From a virus: a stretch of DNA of 30,688 bases. Under the pieces are notes generated by a model. That model worked only from the letters and a program-made list of their open reading frames with translations. It did not search any database and was not told the DNA's origin. The position numbers were made by a program, and so were the translations under genes. Positions 21,757 to 30,635 of this stretch are shown one piece after another (position 1 is the stretch's first letter; each line of letters begins with the position of its first letter). Location: positions 1-30,688 of IMG/VR virus record IMGVR_UViG_3300031227_000262. One strand, written 5' to 3'.

Positions 21757-23784
21757 TTACTGGTTATAATATCCTCGGGTGCGAACGTAAAGCTCCCATA
21801 CCTCATCTGATGTTAGCTGAGTGACAGATTGAGAAATATCGCCTAAATCTCCCGTCCACACATTATCAATATTACCATCACCATCTTCATTACCAGAAAC
21901 ATATACCAGTGCAGCAAGGTTCTCCATGCCAGTATATGAGCCGTTATCAACTGCCGTTGCTGCAACAGCCACACCGTCCACATACAGAGTAATTCCAGCC
22001 GAAGCCGAACCACCGCCGGCGCCATCATAAACTGCCGTTACCATATACCACGTAGCCGTTGTTAAGGCAGCGTCACTTTGCATTGATTCATAAGATGGCT
22101 CGCTGTCATCACAGATCATCATTGATAAATATTCATCCTCATCAATAAAGAACGCCCATTCTTCAGCGGTATTCCCAGCCGTCAAATCGTATTTAGCGAG
22201 TATCATTTGTGAATCTGTGCCAGCGACAACGTATACCCAAGCATTTGTCGTGAATCCGTTAGCACCTCCGGCATCATCAAAGAAGAAATCGGTATGGTCG
22301 GTAATAGTTCCACCGTCATCGACACCATCCATATCGAGGGCATATACTAGCCCCTGATCTATTTGATCGTCCGCTGTCATAGTGCCAACATAAGTCATAT
22401 CATGATTATGCGGCGATAAGTCCATCTCTGTAGTTATTGGTGTTATCCACGCCAAAAGTAAATGAATGTCAGCATCAAGAGCCAGAGCGGTGGAGGCAAG
22501 TTGATAAGTGAACATATCATTGAAATCTGTTGATAGATCAACGGGCGCGAGTGTGCCGTCTCTTATCTCTGTAGTCGAGACGATATTCGGCCCGAGGTCA
22601 TCATTGCCGATAGCCCCGGTTGGTATCTTCGTTGAATCAACAGCAGTAGCCGCTAAATCTGCGTTGCCGACTCCAAGATCCCGGAGAGCATTTGTCTCAA
22701 CAGAATTAACCTGATAATCACCCTCGCCTACACCATTATCGGTAATAGTAACCGAGTCAACAGCTGCAAGAGCAGCAAGCGCGCCTACATCTCCACTCAT
22801 AATTATGGATTCATTCCCAATCCAAAGCGTAGTGGAGCCCGCCCCAGAAGTCGTATCGTCAATTAAATTGGCGTCTGCATCTGTGCCTATGGCGATCCCA
22901 TTAGTTACGGCAGGTGTACCACTGATAGTTTCTAATGTTAAAGTAGTCGGAATATCGGCGTCTTCTAAAGCCCTATATGCCGGTGCAGCAGAAGCCCCAT
23001 TGGATTCTAAGAATGTGCCATTCGCACCAAATTCTAATTCTATTATAGTGCTGGCACCATTACTATAGAACGATCTCCAGTTAGTTGGCGTTGCTAATGT
23101 TGCAAGATCAGCATCACCTATATCAATAGCAGCTATTGTACCGTCACGAATCGCATCGGTATCAACGGAATTAACCTGGTAGTTTCCAACGCCTAATCCG
23201 TTCGCCGTAGTATTTGTACTGTCGATCCATGCAGTAATTGTGGCAACAGTAATGTCCACCCCGAAATCCCACGTTCCCCCATCAATATCAACTACATCAC
23301 CATCATTCCATTTAATAGTCGATGTTGAACCGTCTGGTGCGAGGCCGGATATGGTAAATACCCCGCTCGGGATAGATATTACACCTGCCGAATCAGATAG
23401 ATCAGACAAAGGTGCCAGCTTGAAAGTCATTACTCCATTGGTTGTAAGAGTGTCAGTCACAAGCAGATAGTTTGTTCCTCTGTCTCCACTTAAGCCGAGT
23501 ATTTTACTCGCTACCGATGTTCCCAGAGTAACGCCATCGACATAGTTTAGTTCGGCTGCGCTTGATGTGACCTCCACCCCGCCGATTTTCCAAGACCCCC
23601 TAAGAATATCAAGCACCCCGCCGGTTTCGATTGTGATCTGGCCGTCTGTAACAACCTCAAGTGAATCTCCGCCTCCATGAAATATCAGGCCGGTAGAATA
23701 CCCCACCTGAGCGAAAGCGTCTTGGTTGCCGTACCCTGCGACCAGAAATAACGCAATAAGCACAACTAAATAAATTTTTTTCAT
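21757..23784 (-). CDS. signal-peptide-bearing fibre/LamG-like protein (first of the exported cassette)
   Basis: A 675-residue protein. Residues 1-25 are a signal peptide (MKKIYLVVLIALFLVAGYGN, with an AFA-Q cleavage site). The N-terminal half contains phage-fibre phrases: VTSSAAELNYVDGVT and repeated TDAIRDGTIAAIDIGDADL-type Asp/Ala segments. The C-terminal ~230 residues form a concanavalin/LamG-like domain (LVYALDMDGVDDGGTI, ITLYVDGV), which usually binds carbohydrate. GGAG ten bases before the ATG fixes the start at 23784; a further upstream in-frame codon would disrupt the leader. It lies between capsid-associated and connector genes. Secreted or surface-displayed sugar-binding role is inference. 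Confidence 0.75.
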   Translation of the reverse strand: MKKIYLVVLIALFLVAGYGNQDAFAQVGYSTGLIFHGGGDSLEVVTDGQITIETGGVLDILRGSWKIGGVEVTSSAAELNYVDGVTLGTSVASKILGLSGDRGTNYLLVTDTLTTNGVMTFKLAPLSDLSDSAGVISIPSGVFTISGLAPDGSTSTIKWNDGDVVDIDGGTWDFGVDITVATITAWIDSTNTTANGLGVGNYQVNSVDTDAIRDGTIAAIDIGDADLATLATPTNWRSFYSNGASTIIELEFGANGTFLESNGASAAPAYRALEDADIPTTLTLETISGTPAVTNGIAIGTDADANLIDDTTSGAGSTTLWIGNESIIMSGDVGALAALAAVDSVTITDNGVGEGDYQVNSVETNALRDLGVGNADLAATAVDSTKIPTGAIGNDDLGPNIVSTTEIRDGTLAPVDLSTDFNDMFTYQLASTALALDADIHLLLAWITPITTEMDLSPHNHDMTYVGTMTADDQIDQGLVYALDMDGVDDGGTITDHTDFFFDDAGGANGFTTNAWVYVVAGTDSQMILAKYDLTAGNTAEEWAFFIDEDEYLSMMICDDSEPSYESMQSDAALTTATWYMVTAVYDGAGGGSASAGITLYVDGVAVAATAVDNGSYTGMENLAALVYVSGNEDGDGNIDNVWTGDLGDISQSVTQLTSDEVWELYVRTRGYYNQ

Positions 23785-23820
23785 AATATCGTTCTCCGAT
23801 TTTGAATTTATACCGTGTAA

Positions 23821-23846
23821 GGCGGAGCGCATAGAAACGCCCCGCC
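23821..23846 (-). other. GC-rich hairpin upstream of the exported LamG-like gene
   Basis: On the minus strand GGCGGGGCG pairs with CGCTCCGCC over nine positions (one G-U) around an eight-base loop. It sits 12 bases after the decoration-like gene's stop and about 37 bases before the LamG-like gene's ATG. No T run follows. Its GGGGCGT arm resembles the hairpin at 21720-21741. Confidence 0.7.
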
Positions 23847-23857
23847 ACTAACGATAT

Positions 23858-24304
23858 TTATGCCTCCGCCGGACTGACTACCAAAGTGGCCTGAGAAATA
23901 GATGAGTGATCCGAGACAGGAGTTTTCCGCTTATGTGTCAAGATGACACTGCCCGTGCCAAACGCAATGTTTGCCGTTGCGCTTGTGACTGCAATTTGAA
24001 TATACCGTTCTTCCGGCTTGTCAATTTCGAGCACTAAAAGAGTATTATTCAGATCGTCATTAGCTCCTGATGTTGCCGTTGCTGTGGCCCCTGAAAGAGC
24101 CGCCATGCCTGAGTCTGAATCGATTGTATTCTGTTGCCCCGTGATTGTTGCAACGCCAGTATCAGCACAATCCTCAATCGGAACAATGAAGGTCACGCTC
24201 TCATAATTCTGCATGTCAATTCTGTCAGAATTAGTGTCCGTACTACTGGCATTAGAGATGGGATCGAGAACTTGTCGAATTTCTTCATTCTTTATAAGAT
24301 TCAT
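23858..24304 (-). CDS. capsid decoration-like protein
   Basis: A 148-residue beta-rich protein directly after the major capsid gene. It has no leader. The pattern MQNYESVTFIVPIEDCADTG, a central Ala/Thr/Ser-rich stretch and PEERYIQIAVTSATANIAFG followed by a final strand matches a family of small phage proteins usually encoded next to the capsid. The same layout recurs in the inserts of the connector and one tail-tube protein here. A role as a surface decoration or stabilising protein is likely from position and pattern. GGAG lies eight bases before the ATG. Confidence 0.65.
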   Translation of the reverse strand: MNLIKNEEIRQVLDPISNASSTDTNSDRIDMQNYESVTFIVPIEDCADTGVATITGQQNTIDSDSGMAALSGATATATSGANDDLNNTLLVLEIDKPEERYIQIAVTSATANIAFGTGSVILTHKRKTPVSDHSSISQATLVVSPAEA

Positions 24305-24366
24305 GTTTTAATCTCCGTTATAATAAATGTTATTGTTAAATACACCTTAAATTTAGTTGTTAATAT

Positions 24367-25695
24367 TTATCCTAATTTCACGCGAGCAAACGCCTCACTG
24401 AGAACCGGCATACCGTCAGTTTCCAAGCGTCCGATATACCCAACCTGATTCGTTTCGGCATAAAGCTCCGCAAGGCGCTGAATCTGCATGTTAAGAGCAT
24501 CGGCGATGTGATAATAACTGAAGTCGCCATAAATACCAACATATAATCCGGTTGTGAATGTATTCGGCATGAATTCGCTCTCATGGACCGGCTGTCCCAG
24601 AAGGGTATCGGTCGCATCGCCACGAAGTCCGGCCTGCCAAATATACTGACCTTCACCGTTTTTCAGTTTTCGGATTTGCTTGATAGCATCATCGTGAAAG
24701 AGCCATCTGCAATTTACCCGGTAAGCTGAACGGACTTTGTGTTTACATTCAATAAGGCCGTCACCTGTTATTGATGTCGCGGCGTTGTCGGTACTCACAT
24801 CACGACCGGTTGCAATGCCATCGTCAGAGGCAACCATAAGGCCGAGAGGTTGTCCAGCGCCTGTTCCGTTGATAAAGGCGTTCTCTTCGGGATAAGCATG
24901 TTTATAAGCCATCCTCTCCTGCACAAGCCCTTCAACATTTCGTGCCGATGCCCGGAGAAGTTTCGCCGATACCTTGATAAGTTTTGCTAACGGATGCGGA
25001 TTCAATTCACGCTTACCGACTGACATGGTGCTGTCTTCGTTTCCTGTGCCGATTTCCTTCGTCCACGCGGCATCTGCTGGGTCATTATCGAGCGATACCA
25101 TGCCAAGGCTCGCGGCATTTGGAACAGCGTGTTTTGTCGCAAACTGGCGAACTATAAACATCCTGTCTTTGGTTTTAATCATTTCATCGGCGAACTCTTG
25201 AGGCGTTACGAGATAACCGCCGTAGATGTCCTGATCCATCGCCAACGCACGATTAGCGCTCACTTCATCAGCCGTAATAGCTTTTTCTCCGCCCGTCAGA
25301 TACCGATGAAAAATCGAATTCTGCATTGTGTTATATTCTTTATCATCGAGAGCCTTCCGACCATTACTATTGAACTTAACTGCCAATGCCCTTACTTCCT
25401 GTTCCCCGGTTGCCCTGTTCGGCTGCGCACCTTCACCATGCTCAAGGTCTAACGGTGTACCTACTGCATCGCCGAAATCATTCTGACCGTCAAGAAATTT
25501 CGAGCGCTCGTCTCGATCATTTATTACTTTTATATCATCGTTAAGGGTTTTCATATCGGCGTTCATTTTTTCATACTGTGATGTTTCATCGCCGGTGAAG
25601 TCTCTTTTTTCTTCGTGAGTCTTGTCATTAAGCGCTTTCATTTGATCCCAAATCGTTTTGCGCTTTTCCTGTAATTCCAATACTTTATCAGCCAT
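24367..25695 (-). CDS. HK97-fold major capsid protein
   Basis: A 442-residue protein. Residues 3-70 are a charged coiled coil (LQEKRKTIWDQMKALNDK onward), the delta-domain that serves as an internal scaffold and is removed by the prohead protease. The mature part has GGYLVTPQEFADEMI, WTKEIGTG, NPHPLAKLIKVSAKLL and FINGTGAGQPLGLM, the conserved run of the HK97 fold. The ATG at 25695 is chosen because GGAGG lies nine bases before it, inside the last codons of the protease gene, which it overlaps by eight bases. Confidence 0.93.
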   Translation of the reverse strand: MADKVLELQEKRKTIWDQMKALNDKTHEEKRDFTGDETSQYEKMNADMKTLNDDIKVINDRDERSKFLDGQNDFGDAVGTPLDLEHGEGAQPNRATGEQEVRALAVKFNSNGRKALDDKEYNTMQNSIFHRYLTGGEKAITADEVSANRALAMDQDIYGGYLVTPQEFADEMIKTKDRMFIVRQFATKHAVPNAASLGMVSLDNDPADAAWTKEIGTGNEDSTMSVGKRELNPHPLAKLIKVSAKLLRASARNVEGLVQERMAYKHAYPEENAFINGTGAGQPLGLMVASDDGIATGRDVSTDNAATSITGDGLIECKHKVRSAYRVNCRWLFHDDAIKQIRKLKNGEGQYIWQAGLRGDATDTLLGQPVHESEFMPNTFTTGLYVGIYGDFSYYHIADALNMQIQRLAELYAETNQVGYIGRLETDGMPVLSEAFARVKLG

Positions 25696-26329
25696 TAATT
25701 GAATCCTCCATGTCAAGTTTAGTTAATTCGAGATCGCGTCCCCTGAATGCCGATTCATGCCCTTGCAATTCATCTGCATCGTTCCCTTCGCTCCCTTGAG
25801 CGTCAGGATCAGGGTTGTTATTTCTATACTCTTCGAGTGATCTTAATGCCACTTGTGTATCCGGGTATGCCGGATATGTTACCGGGGACACATCGAATAA
25901 TTCAACTTCTACAAGTGTCCGCTCAGTCGTATTTTTCTTGGGGTCTTCATTCCACTCGTCTTTTATAGTCCTAAAACCAAAAGACTGTTGCGTTATGTCC
26001 CCTCTATCTATTTGTAGCATTAAATCGCGGGCGAACTGCGTATCAGGAGGGTCAACCTCCATAAGCAGCCCGGTGTTATCTTCTTTGAGTTTAAGTGTTT
26101 TGTTGGTTGTTCTCCCGAGTACATAATTCGGATCGTGATTGAATAACGCTCGTACATCTGCTTTCCTTATTGTCTTTCTGAAGGCACCAGGAGCTATTTT
26201 TTCACGAAAGCCGTACATTTCTTCGCTCCATGAATCAAAGACAGCAGCATAACCAACTATCTTCTTTTTCCCTTCATCGCCAACAACACGCAATTCAACA
26301 TCCATTACTCTCCGTTCAATATCATTCAT
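25688..26329 (-). CDS. prohead serine protease (HK97 type)
   Basis: A 213-residue protease of the caudoviral prohead family. The catalytic His is in LFNHDPNYVLGR (H65), the Ser in QQSFGF (S116), and the acidic residue lies near 141-146 before VSPVTYPAYPDT, all in family order. It processes the capsid delta-domain and itself inside the prohead. It follows the portal fusion gene by nine bases with an AAGGGGAAG site and overlaps the capsid gene at its end. The C-terminus after residue 165 is acidic and poorly conserved. Confidence 0.93.
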   Translation of the reverse strand: MNDIERRVMDVELRVVGDEGKKKIVGYAAVFDSWSEEMYGFREKIAPGAFRKTIRKADVRALFNHDPNYVLGRTTNKTLKLKEDNTGLLMEVDPPDTQFARDLMLQIDRGDITQQSFGFRTIKDEWNEDPKKNTTERTLVEVELFDVSPVTYPAYPDTQVALRSLEEYRNNNPDPDAQGSEGNDADELQGHESAFRGRDLELTKLDMEDSING

Positions 26330-26338
26330 AACTTCCCC

Positions 26339-28312
26339 TTATCCTGCGGTTATGGTGCAATCACACCCTTGATGTAGAGGTGGGTGCATCGTTGGGCTTT
26401 TTATTTCCATTGTGCCGTCTGCATCGTCTGGATTGAGTATATCGCCTGTTGTTGCAAAGACACCGCCACGGCCTACTTTCTTTCCATTGAGTGATTCACA
26501 GAACGGGCAACTTTCCCCTTGAGTTCTCCATACAAGATCAAACCCAGCTGAAAGAATTACATATGAAGCGAAAGCATTGTCGCCTCTGACTGATTCATTT
26601 AATGCTATCTTGTCCGGGCGCTTCTCTTCCCATTCATCAAGTCTCTGTTCGAGCACTTCGGGAAGTTCTTCTTCGGGCGTTTTATCAACGAGTGATCTTA
26701 TCTGTCCCACCGTTGAATTGACATGGCGCGATGTGTACCCTGCGCTATAATCATCAACATATTTATCGAATTCTACTGTACGCTCGCCTTCTCCGCCAAC
26801 TTCATCATGAGTCGCCGCGAATATTTCGTCTGCAAACGATTGGAATACAGGACTCATGTTTTTTTCGACATAAACAGAATCTTCTTTTTGGAATTCATCG
26901 AGCCATACATTAAATTCATTTAATTCATTATTCTTAATACGTTTGTTTATTTCTTTCTTGATATTATTTACTTCTCCACGCACTACACGAGACGCGGCAT
27001 CATTTATTAATCTTTTATATGCTTTGCTGATACGGTTACGATGCTTAACTGATCGGTTCTCTATCGGTAATGACCTTTTGTTTGATTCAAAACTTCTTGA
27101 GCCTCCATTATCCATTGTCCCGACCTGATCGGCAGGAACCATATTGAGCGGGACAAGATAAACATCGCCGCCCTCTATCGGATTCATATTCTCCCTTGCC
27201 CTGACATCGTTTGCACTGAGGAACCCATTCTGACGACCTATTTGATAAGAACTGTATCTTGCTTCTGTATCGCCCCTCAATAATTCCTGATTATCAAATT
27301 TATAGAAATACGTTTTCTGCTCTTCTTTGGGTAATGTGTCAATATCGAATTGCTGTTCCCAAAGAACTTCCCAAGGCCCCATTGTATCAATATCGTAATC
27401 AGTGTTTGAATGCTCTATGTTCGTGAAATTGGTTTTCTCCATATCTTTGAGTTTATGCGGCGGTATATTGAACCATCGGGCTATTTCAGTGACTTCGAAT
27501 TTCCTCGATGCCAGAAATTCCGCATCTGTCAACGGCATAGTAATTTTATCGAACTTAACTTCACCGCCGCTTATTACTGCAATCTGATGTGATTTGTCGA
27601 GACCGGTTAGTGTTTGATTTAATTCTAATTTGAGTTGATCTTTTGCCACTTGATCCATTCTACCGGGTATATTTGCAATTAATCCGGGGTGAGCTCCATT
27701 GCCAAAGAAACGAGCTGCGAATTCTTCATACGCAATTCCGAGGCCAATAGATTCACGGGCAAGCGACACAACAGAATATCCTTTAATCCCATCAAACCCA
27801 AGCCCGGCGATATGTATTACCTCTTTGGCTCTTAATGTTTTTGGGGTGCTGTTGTTTAATTGATATTCATAAACTATTTTCCCATTCTCTGTTTTTACTG
27901 TCATTTTATCAGGGCGGAGTATATGTAGGCTTTTTATTCTTCCAAGTCTATCATATATTTTTTGTATATAAGCATTCCCCCATAATAACAAATGACTTTG
28001 TAATGTTTGTTTTGCTCTCGCGGCTGTTACTCGCTCATTGAATTTCTTAAATGCAACCCAGTACATATTATGTTCTAAAGCTTTTCTTTTCCCGCCGTCT
28101 GGCATTTCTTGATATAAATAAAATGGCATTTGCATTAATGTTCCTGATATCTGCGCCACGGCACAGTATACCGCAGAAAACGTAAGCGCGTTTGCTTCGC
28201 TTACCTGTACGCCGGAATTAGATTCTGAACCGCCAGAAGCCCAATTGACAAGCCACCGTTCAGGCGTTGCCAATGAGCCCCGAGCCTCATGTAATGTAGG
28301 AAATAGCCCCAT
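26339..28312 (-). CDS. portal protein fused to a MuF-like minor head domain
   Basis: A 657-residue protein. Residues about 35-400 are an HK97-type portal: LTFSAVYCAVAQISGTLMQM, LLWGNAYIQK, EEFAARFFGNGAHPG and FNIPPHKL. After a linker the C-terminal ~230 residues are helical and end in a MuF/SPP1 gp7-like zinc-like module with cysteines at about 602, 605, 650 and 652 (ESCPFCESLNG and HQGCDC). The portal forms the DNA entry ring; MuF-like proteins sit inside the head and may be injected or aid assembly. The ATG at 28312 has AAGGG about eleven bases upstream; a GTG four codons earlier overlaps that site and is unlikely. Confidence 0.9.
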   Translation of the reverse strand: MGLFPTLHEARGSLATPERWLVNWASGGSESNSGVQVSEANALTFSAVYCAVAQISGTLMQMPFYLYQEMPDGGKRKALEHNMYWVAFKKFNERVTAARAKQTLQSHLLLWGNAYIQKIYDRLGRIKSLHILRPDKMTVKTENGKIVYEYQLNNSTPKTLRAKEVIHIAGLGFDGIKGYSVVSLARESIGLGIAYEEFAARFFGNGAHPGLIANIPGRMDQVAKDQLKLELNQTLTGLDKSHQIAVISGGEVKFDKITMPLTDAEFLASRKFEVTEIARWFNIPPHKLKDMEKTNFTNIEHSNTDYDIDTMGPWEVLWEQQFDIDTLPKEEQKTYFYKFDNQELLRGDTEARYSSYQIGRQNGFLSANDVRARENMNPIEGGDVYLVPLNMVPADQVGTMDNGGSRSFESNKRSLPIENRSVKHRNRISKAYKRLINDAASRVVRGEVNNIKKEINKRIKNNELNEFNVWLDEFQKEDSVYVEKNMSPVFQSFADEIFAATHDEVGGEGERTVEFDKYVDDYSAGYTSRHVNSTVGQIRSLVDKTPEEELPEVLEQRLDEWEEKRPDKIALNESVRGDNAFASYVILSAGFDLVWRTQGESCPFCESLNGKKVGRGGVFATTGDILNPDDADGTMEIKSPTMHPPLHQGCDCTITAG

Positions 28313-28313
28313 A

Positions 28314-28481
28314 TTATTTATCACCCTTCAGAAAACCGCCAATTATTATTAACGACCCGACAATCGTTAATGCGATCCACGGCATAAACATCCAAAGCCC
28401 GGATAACAATGTCATGAGCCCGATTATAATAATTATATCACGAATTATATCACGCCTTTTAAAGAATTCTTTTATTTTCAT
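28314..28481 (-). CDS. 55-residue two-helix membrane protein between terL and portal
   Basis: A short ORF, MKIKEFFKRRDIIRDIIIII onward, with two hydrophobic stretches (about 13-31 and 34-50), separated by a Pro-Trp turn, and a basic N-terminus. ATGA overlaps the large terminase stop, which argues for coupled translation. The stop lies within the portal gene's ribosome-binding region. Small membrane proteins at this place are not standard parts of a packaging operon; a small holin-like, anchoring or superinfection role is possible, none shown. Confidence 0.65.
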   Translation of the reverse strand: MKIKEFFKRRDIIRDIIIIIGLMTLLSGLWMFMPWIALTIVGSLIIIGGFLKGDK

Positions 28482-30154
28482 GCTCTGAATACCTCGATTT
28501 TCATATCTTCATACGTCATGGCACGTGAAATTGCCATTATAAGCGCTACAACACCATCTATTTTATTTTCATTATTGTCTTTTGTTGGGTAATAATATTT
28601 TACCGGCCCGCCGCGTCCTTCTTTCCGTACTGTGTTCGATACCATCCATGAAAGAACCGGATCGCCGTTATGTCTGATTTTATTATCATAAATGATGGCT
28701 TCGAGCTCTTTCATCGGCTCAGATATATGTGCCGGGCCCTGCGGAATCTCGACGCACTCGAAATCTCCCCATTCCATGATGTTATTTACTAAATAAGTTG
28801 ACTCTCTCGGATCAAATGCAAGTTCCTGTATATTAAAATCGCTCGAATACTGTTTTAAATCTTCCTCGATATAAAAGAAATCTGTTCTTGCCCCCGGCGT
28901 TTTTGTGAGCCAGCCTTCATGTTCCCATGTTTGGTATTGAGCGTTCTCTGGCAGGTTAATTGTGTCCTCCGGTAGGTAATATTTGCCGAAGACCGCCCAT
29001 TTATCATCTTCCATAGGGAACAGCAGTATTAATGCCGCGATATCAATTTTTGACGCGAGGTCCATACCTAAAAAACAATCACGCCCTTTAAAGTCATTAA
29101 GCGAAAGGCTCACATCCTTACATTTATTCCATAAAGACATATTCATCCAGGCCGATCCCGCGTTCATCCACTGATTGAGATGTTTACATCGATTAATATT
29201 CTGTGTACTGACTCGCTGCAATGATTCCTGATATTTCTCATGCAAGAATTCTTCCGACACGCTTACATTTATATTCGGATTAACTTTTTTCCAGTTCTCG
29301 AAGTTCTCCCAATCCGCATCGTCCTCAAGCGCATAAATCATAATGAACCACCGTTCATCCTCAAGTACCCCATCGAGTATTTTACGGCAATAATCGTCCA
29401 TTTCCTTGCAAGGTGACGATATATCCGTTCCGGCAGTTGTGATAATGAACTGTAAAGGCTGCTGACGGGCTCCCATACCGGTCCACATCGCATCGATCTG
29501 TTCTGATGTCTTATGCTCGTGATATTCGTCACTAATCGCACAGTACGGGCTCTGACCCTCACCTGGCTTACCGATTAAACGATGGAAAAAGCTTAACCCA
29601 TCCTCACGAAAGATTGAAGTAGCGGCCACTTCTAAATTGTACGCCTCTTTTAACCCCTTCGCTTTGTTTACCATCGCTTTCGCTGGTCGGAAAACTTCGT
29701 TTGCCTGGTCCTCTGACGTAGCGCCGCAGTATATTTCGGCGCCCGGCTCCGCTTCGAGTGTCATCATATCAATTCCTACCGGTGCAGCAATAGTAGTTTT
29801 ACCGTTTTTCCTTGGTACGAGCACAAAAGCGCGCCGGAAACGCCGAAGTTTTGTTGATTTATGCTCCCATCCGAACAGATTAACGAACAAAAAGCATTGC
29901 CACGGCTCTAAAACAAGCAGAGTTCCCGCCCATTTGCCCTTAACATGCGGTAAAAGCTCAATAAACGTGCAATTTGCCTCTGCTCTCTCGTTATTAAGTA
30001 CGTATGGGAACTTCTTTGTTTTCGCTCTGTGTAAATCAGTTTTAAACCGCTTGCAAGCCAGTACAATCCATTTACAAGACGGGATACGACCGTTTACTAC
30101 ATCGTCAGCGTATTTCTTGGCTTTCTGGACATGCGGATATTTTATTTCAGTCAT
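28478..30154 (-). CDS. terL: terminase large subunit (HK97 type)
   Basis: A 558-residue packaging motor. The ATPase part has a Walker A-like VPRKNGKTT at 113-121, Walker B with the acidic pair in YCAISDE at 204-210, and the coupling FIITTAGT at 237-244. The nuclease part has acidic residues in GMDLA (D365), FDPR (D448) and KIDGVVALIMA (D533). It cuts concatemers and drives DNA into the prohead through the portal. It overlaps the small subunit gene by ATGA. Full length, intact motifs. Confidence 0.95.
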   Translation of the reverse strand: MTEIKYPHVQKAKKYADDVVNGRIPSCKWIVLACKRFKTDLHRAKTKKFPYVLNNERAEANCTFIELLPHVKGKWAGTLLVLEPWQCFLFVNLFGWEHKSTKLRRFRRAFVLVPRKNGKTTIAAPVGIDMMTLEAEPGAEIYCGATSEDQANEVFRPAKAMVNKAKGLKEAYNLEVAATSIFREDGLSFFHRLIGKPGEGQSPYCAISDEYHEHKTSEQIDAMWTGMGARQQPLQFIITTAGTDISSPCKEMDDYCRKILDGVLEDERWFIMIYALEDDADWENFENWKKVNPNINVSVSEEFLHEKYQESLQRVSTQNINRCKHLNQWMNAGSAWMNMSLWNKCKDVSLSLNDFKGRDCFLGMDLASKIDIAALILLFPMEDDKWAVFGKYYLPEDTINLPENAQYQTWEHEGWLTKTPGARTDFFYIEEDLKQYSSDFNIQELAFDPRESTYLVNNIMEWGDFECVEIPQGPAHISEPMKELEAIIYDNKIRHNGDPVLSWMVSNTVRKEGRGGPVKYYYPTKDNNENKIDGVVALIMAISRAMTYEDMKIEVFRA

Positions 30155-30615
30155 ATCGCCCTGTTTTTAAGATTCTCAAACGGATTGTCTTCTTCTTTCG
30201 GCGGCGTCACATTTATTCTTGTCCTCGCACTCGGCGTCATTCCAAATTCGGTTATCATTTTCGATGCGAGTTCATAAGCTCGATTAGAAATACCCAGCAT
30301 TGGGTTTTGAATAATATTCCCGTTGGTTGTTTTGATTGTCATACCCTTATCTTTGATACTAAGCTCGGCATCAACGTGTCTACCCCACGCCTGACAGTAC
30401 ATCGCCAGTGCAGCACGGTCAATATCGGTAAGCAGTCCGAGTTTATACAATTTCTCTGAAATTCTGCCCCATTCTATCAACGCATGTTTTGAAAGATGGT
30501 CCGGCGCTGATGGAATATTCGGATTAGGCCTTGCTTCGTTCTCGACTGCACGGTCTCTTCGGAATGAACCTTTGAGTAATTTTAGATTTGTTGGTACTGG
30601 CTTACGTCCGGGCAT
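30151..30615 (-). CDS. terS: terminase small subunit (P27 family)
   Basis: A 154-residue DNA-recognition subunit. The start MPGRKPVPTNLKLLKGSFRR is typical of P27-type small terminases, with the Pro-Thr-Asn-Leu and Lys-Gly segments. The middle is helical (LIEWGRISEKLYKLGLLTDIDRAAL), and the C-terminus ends in MTPSARTRINV. It binds the packaging site and directs the large subunit. AAAGGAAGAAG lies directly before the ATG. It ends in an ATGA overlap with terL. Confidence 0.9.
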   Translation of the reverse strand: MPGRKPVPTNLKLLKGSFRRDRAVENEARPNPNIPSAPDHLSKHALIEWGRISEKLYKLGLLTDIDRAALAMYCQAWGRHVDAELSIKDKGMTIKTTNGNIIQNPMLGISNRAYELASKMITEFGMTPSARTRINVTPPKEEDNPFENLKNRAI

Positions 30616-30635
30616 CTTCTTCCTTTTTCTTATAA

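Noticed and set aside
23657-23848. 63-residue minus-strand ORF overlapping the LamG-like gene start
   Set aside because: It reads through the hairpin and then out of frame over the signal peptide of a much better-supported gene.
24305-24366. Possible promoter in the AT-rich gap after the capsid gene
   Set aside because: The gap has AT-rich hexamers but no convincing -35/-10 pair and no terminator before it.
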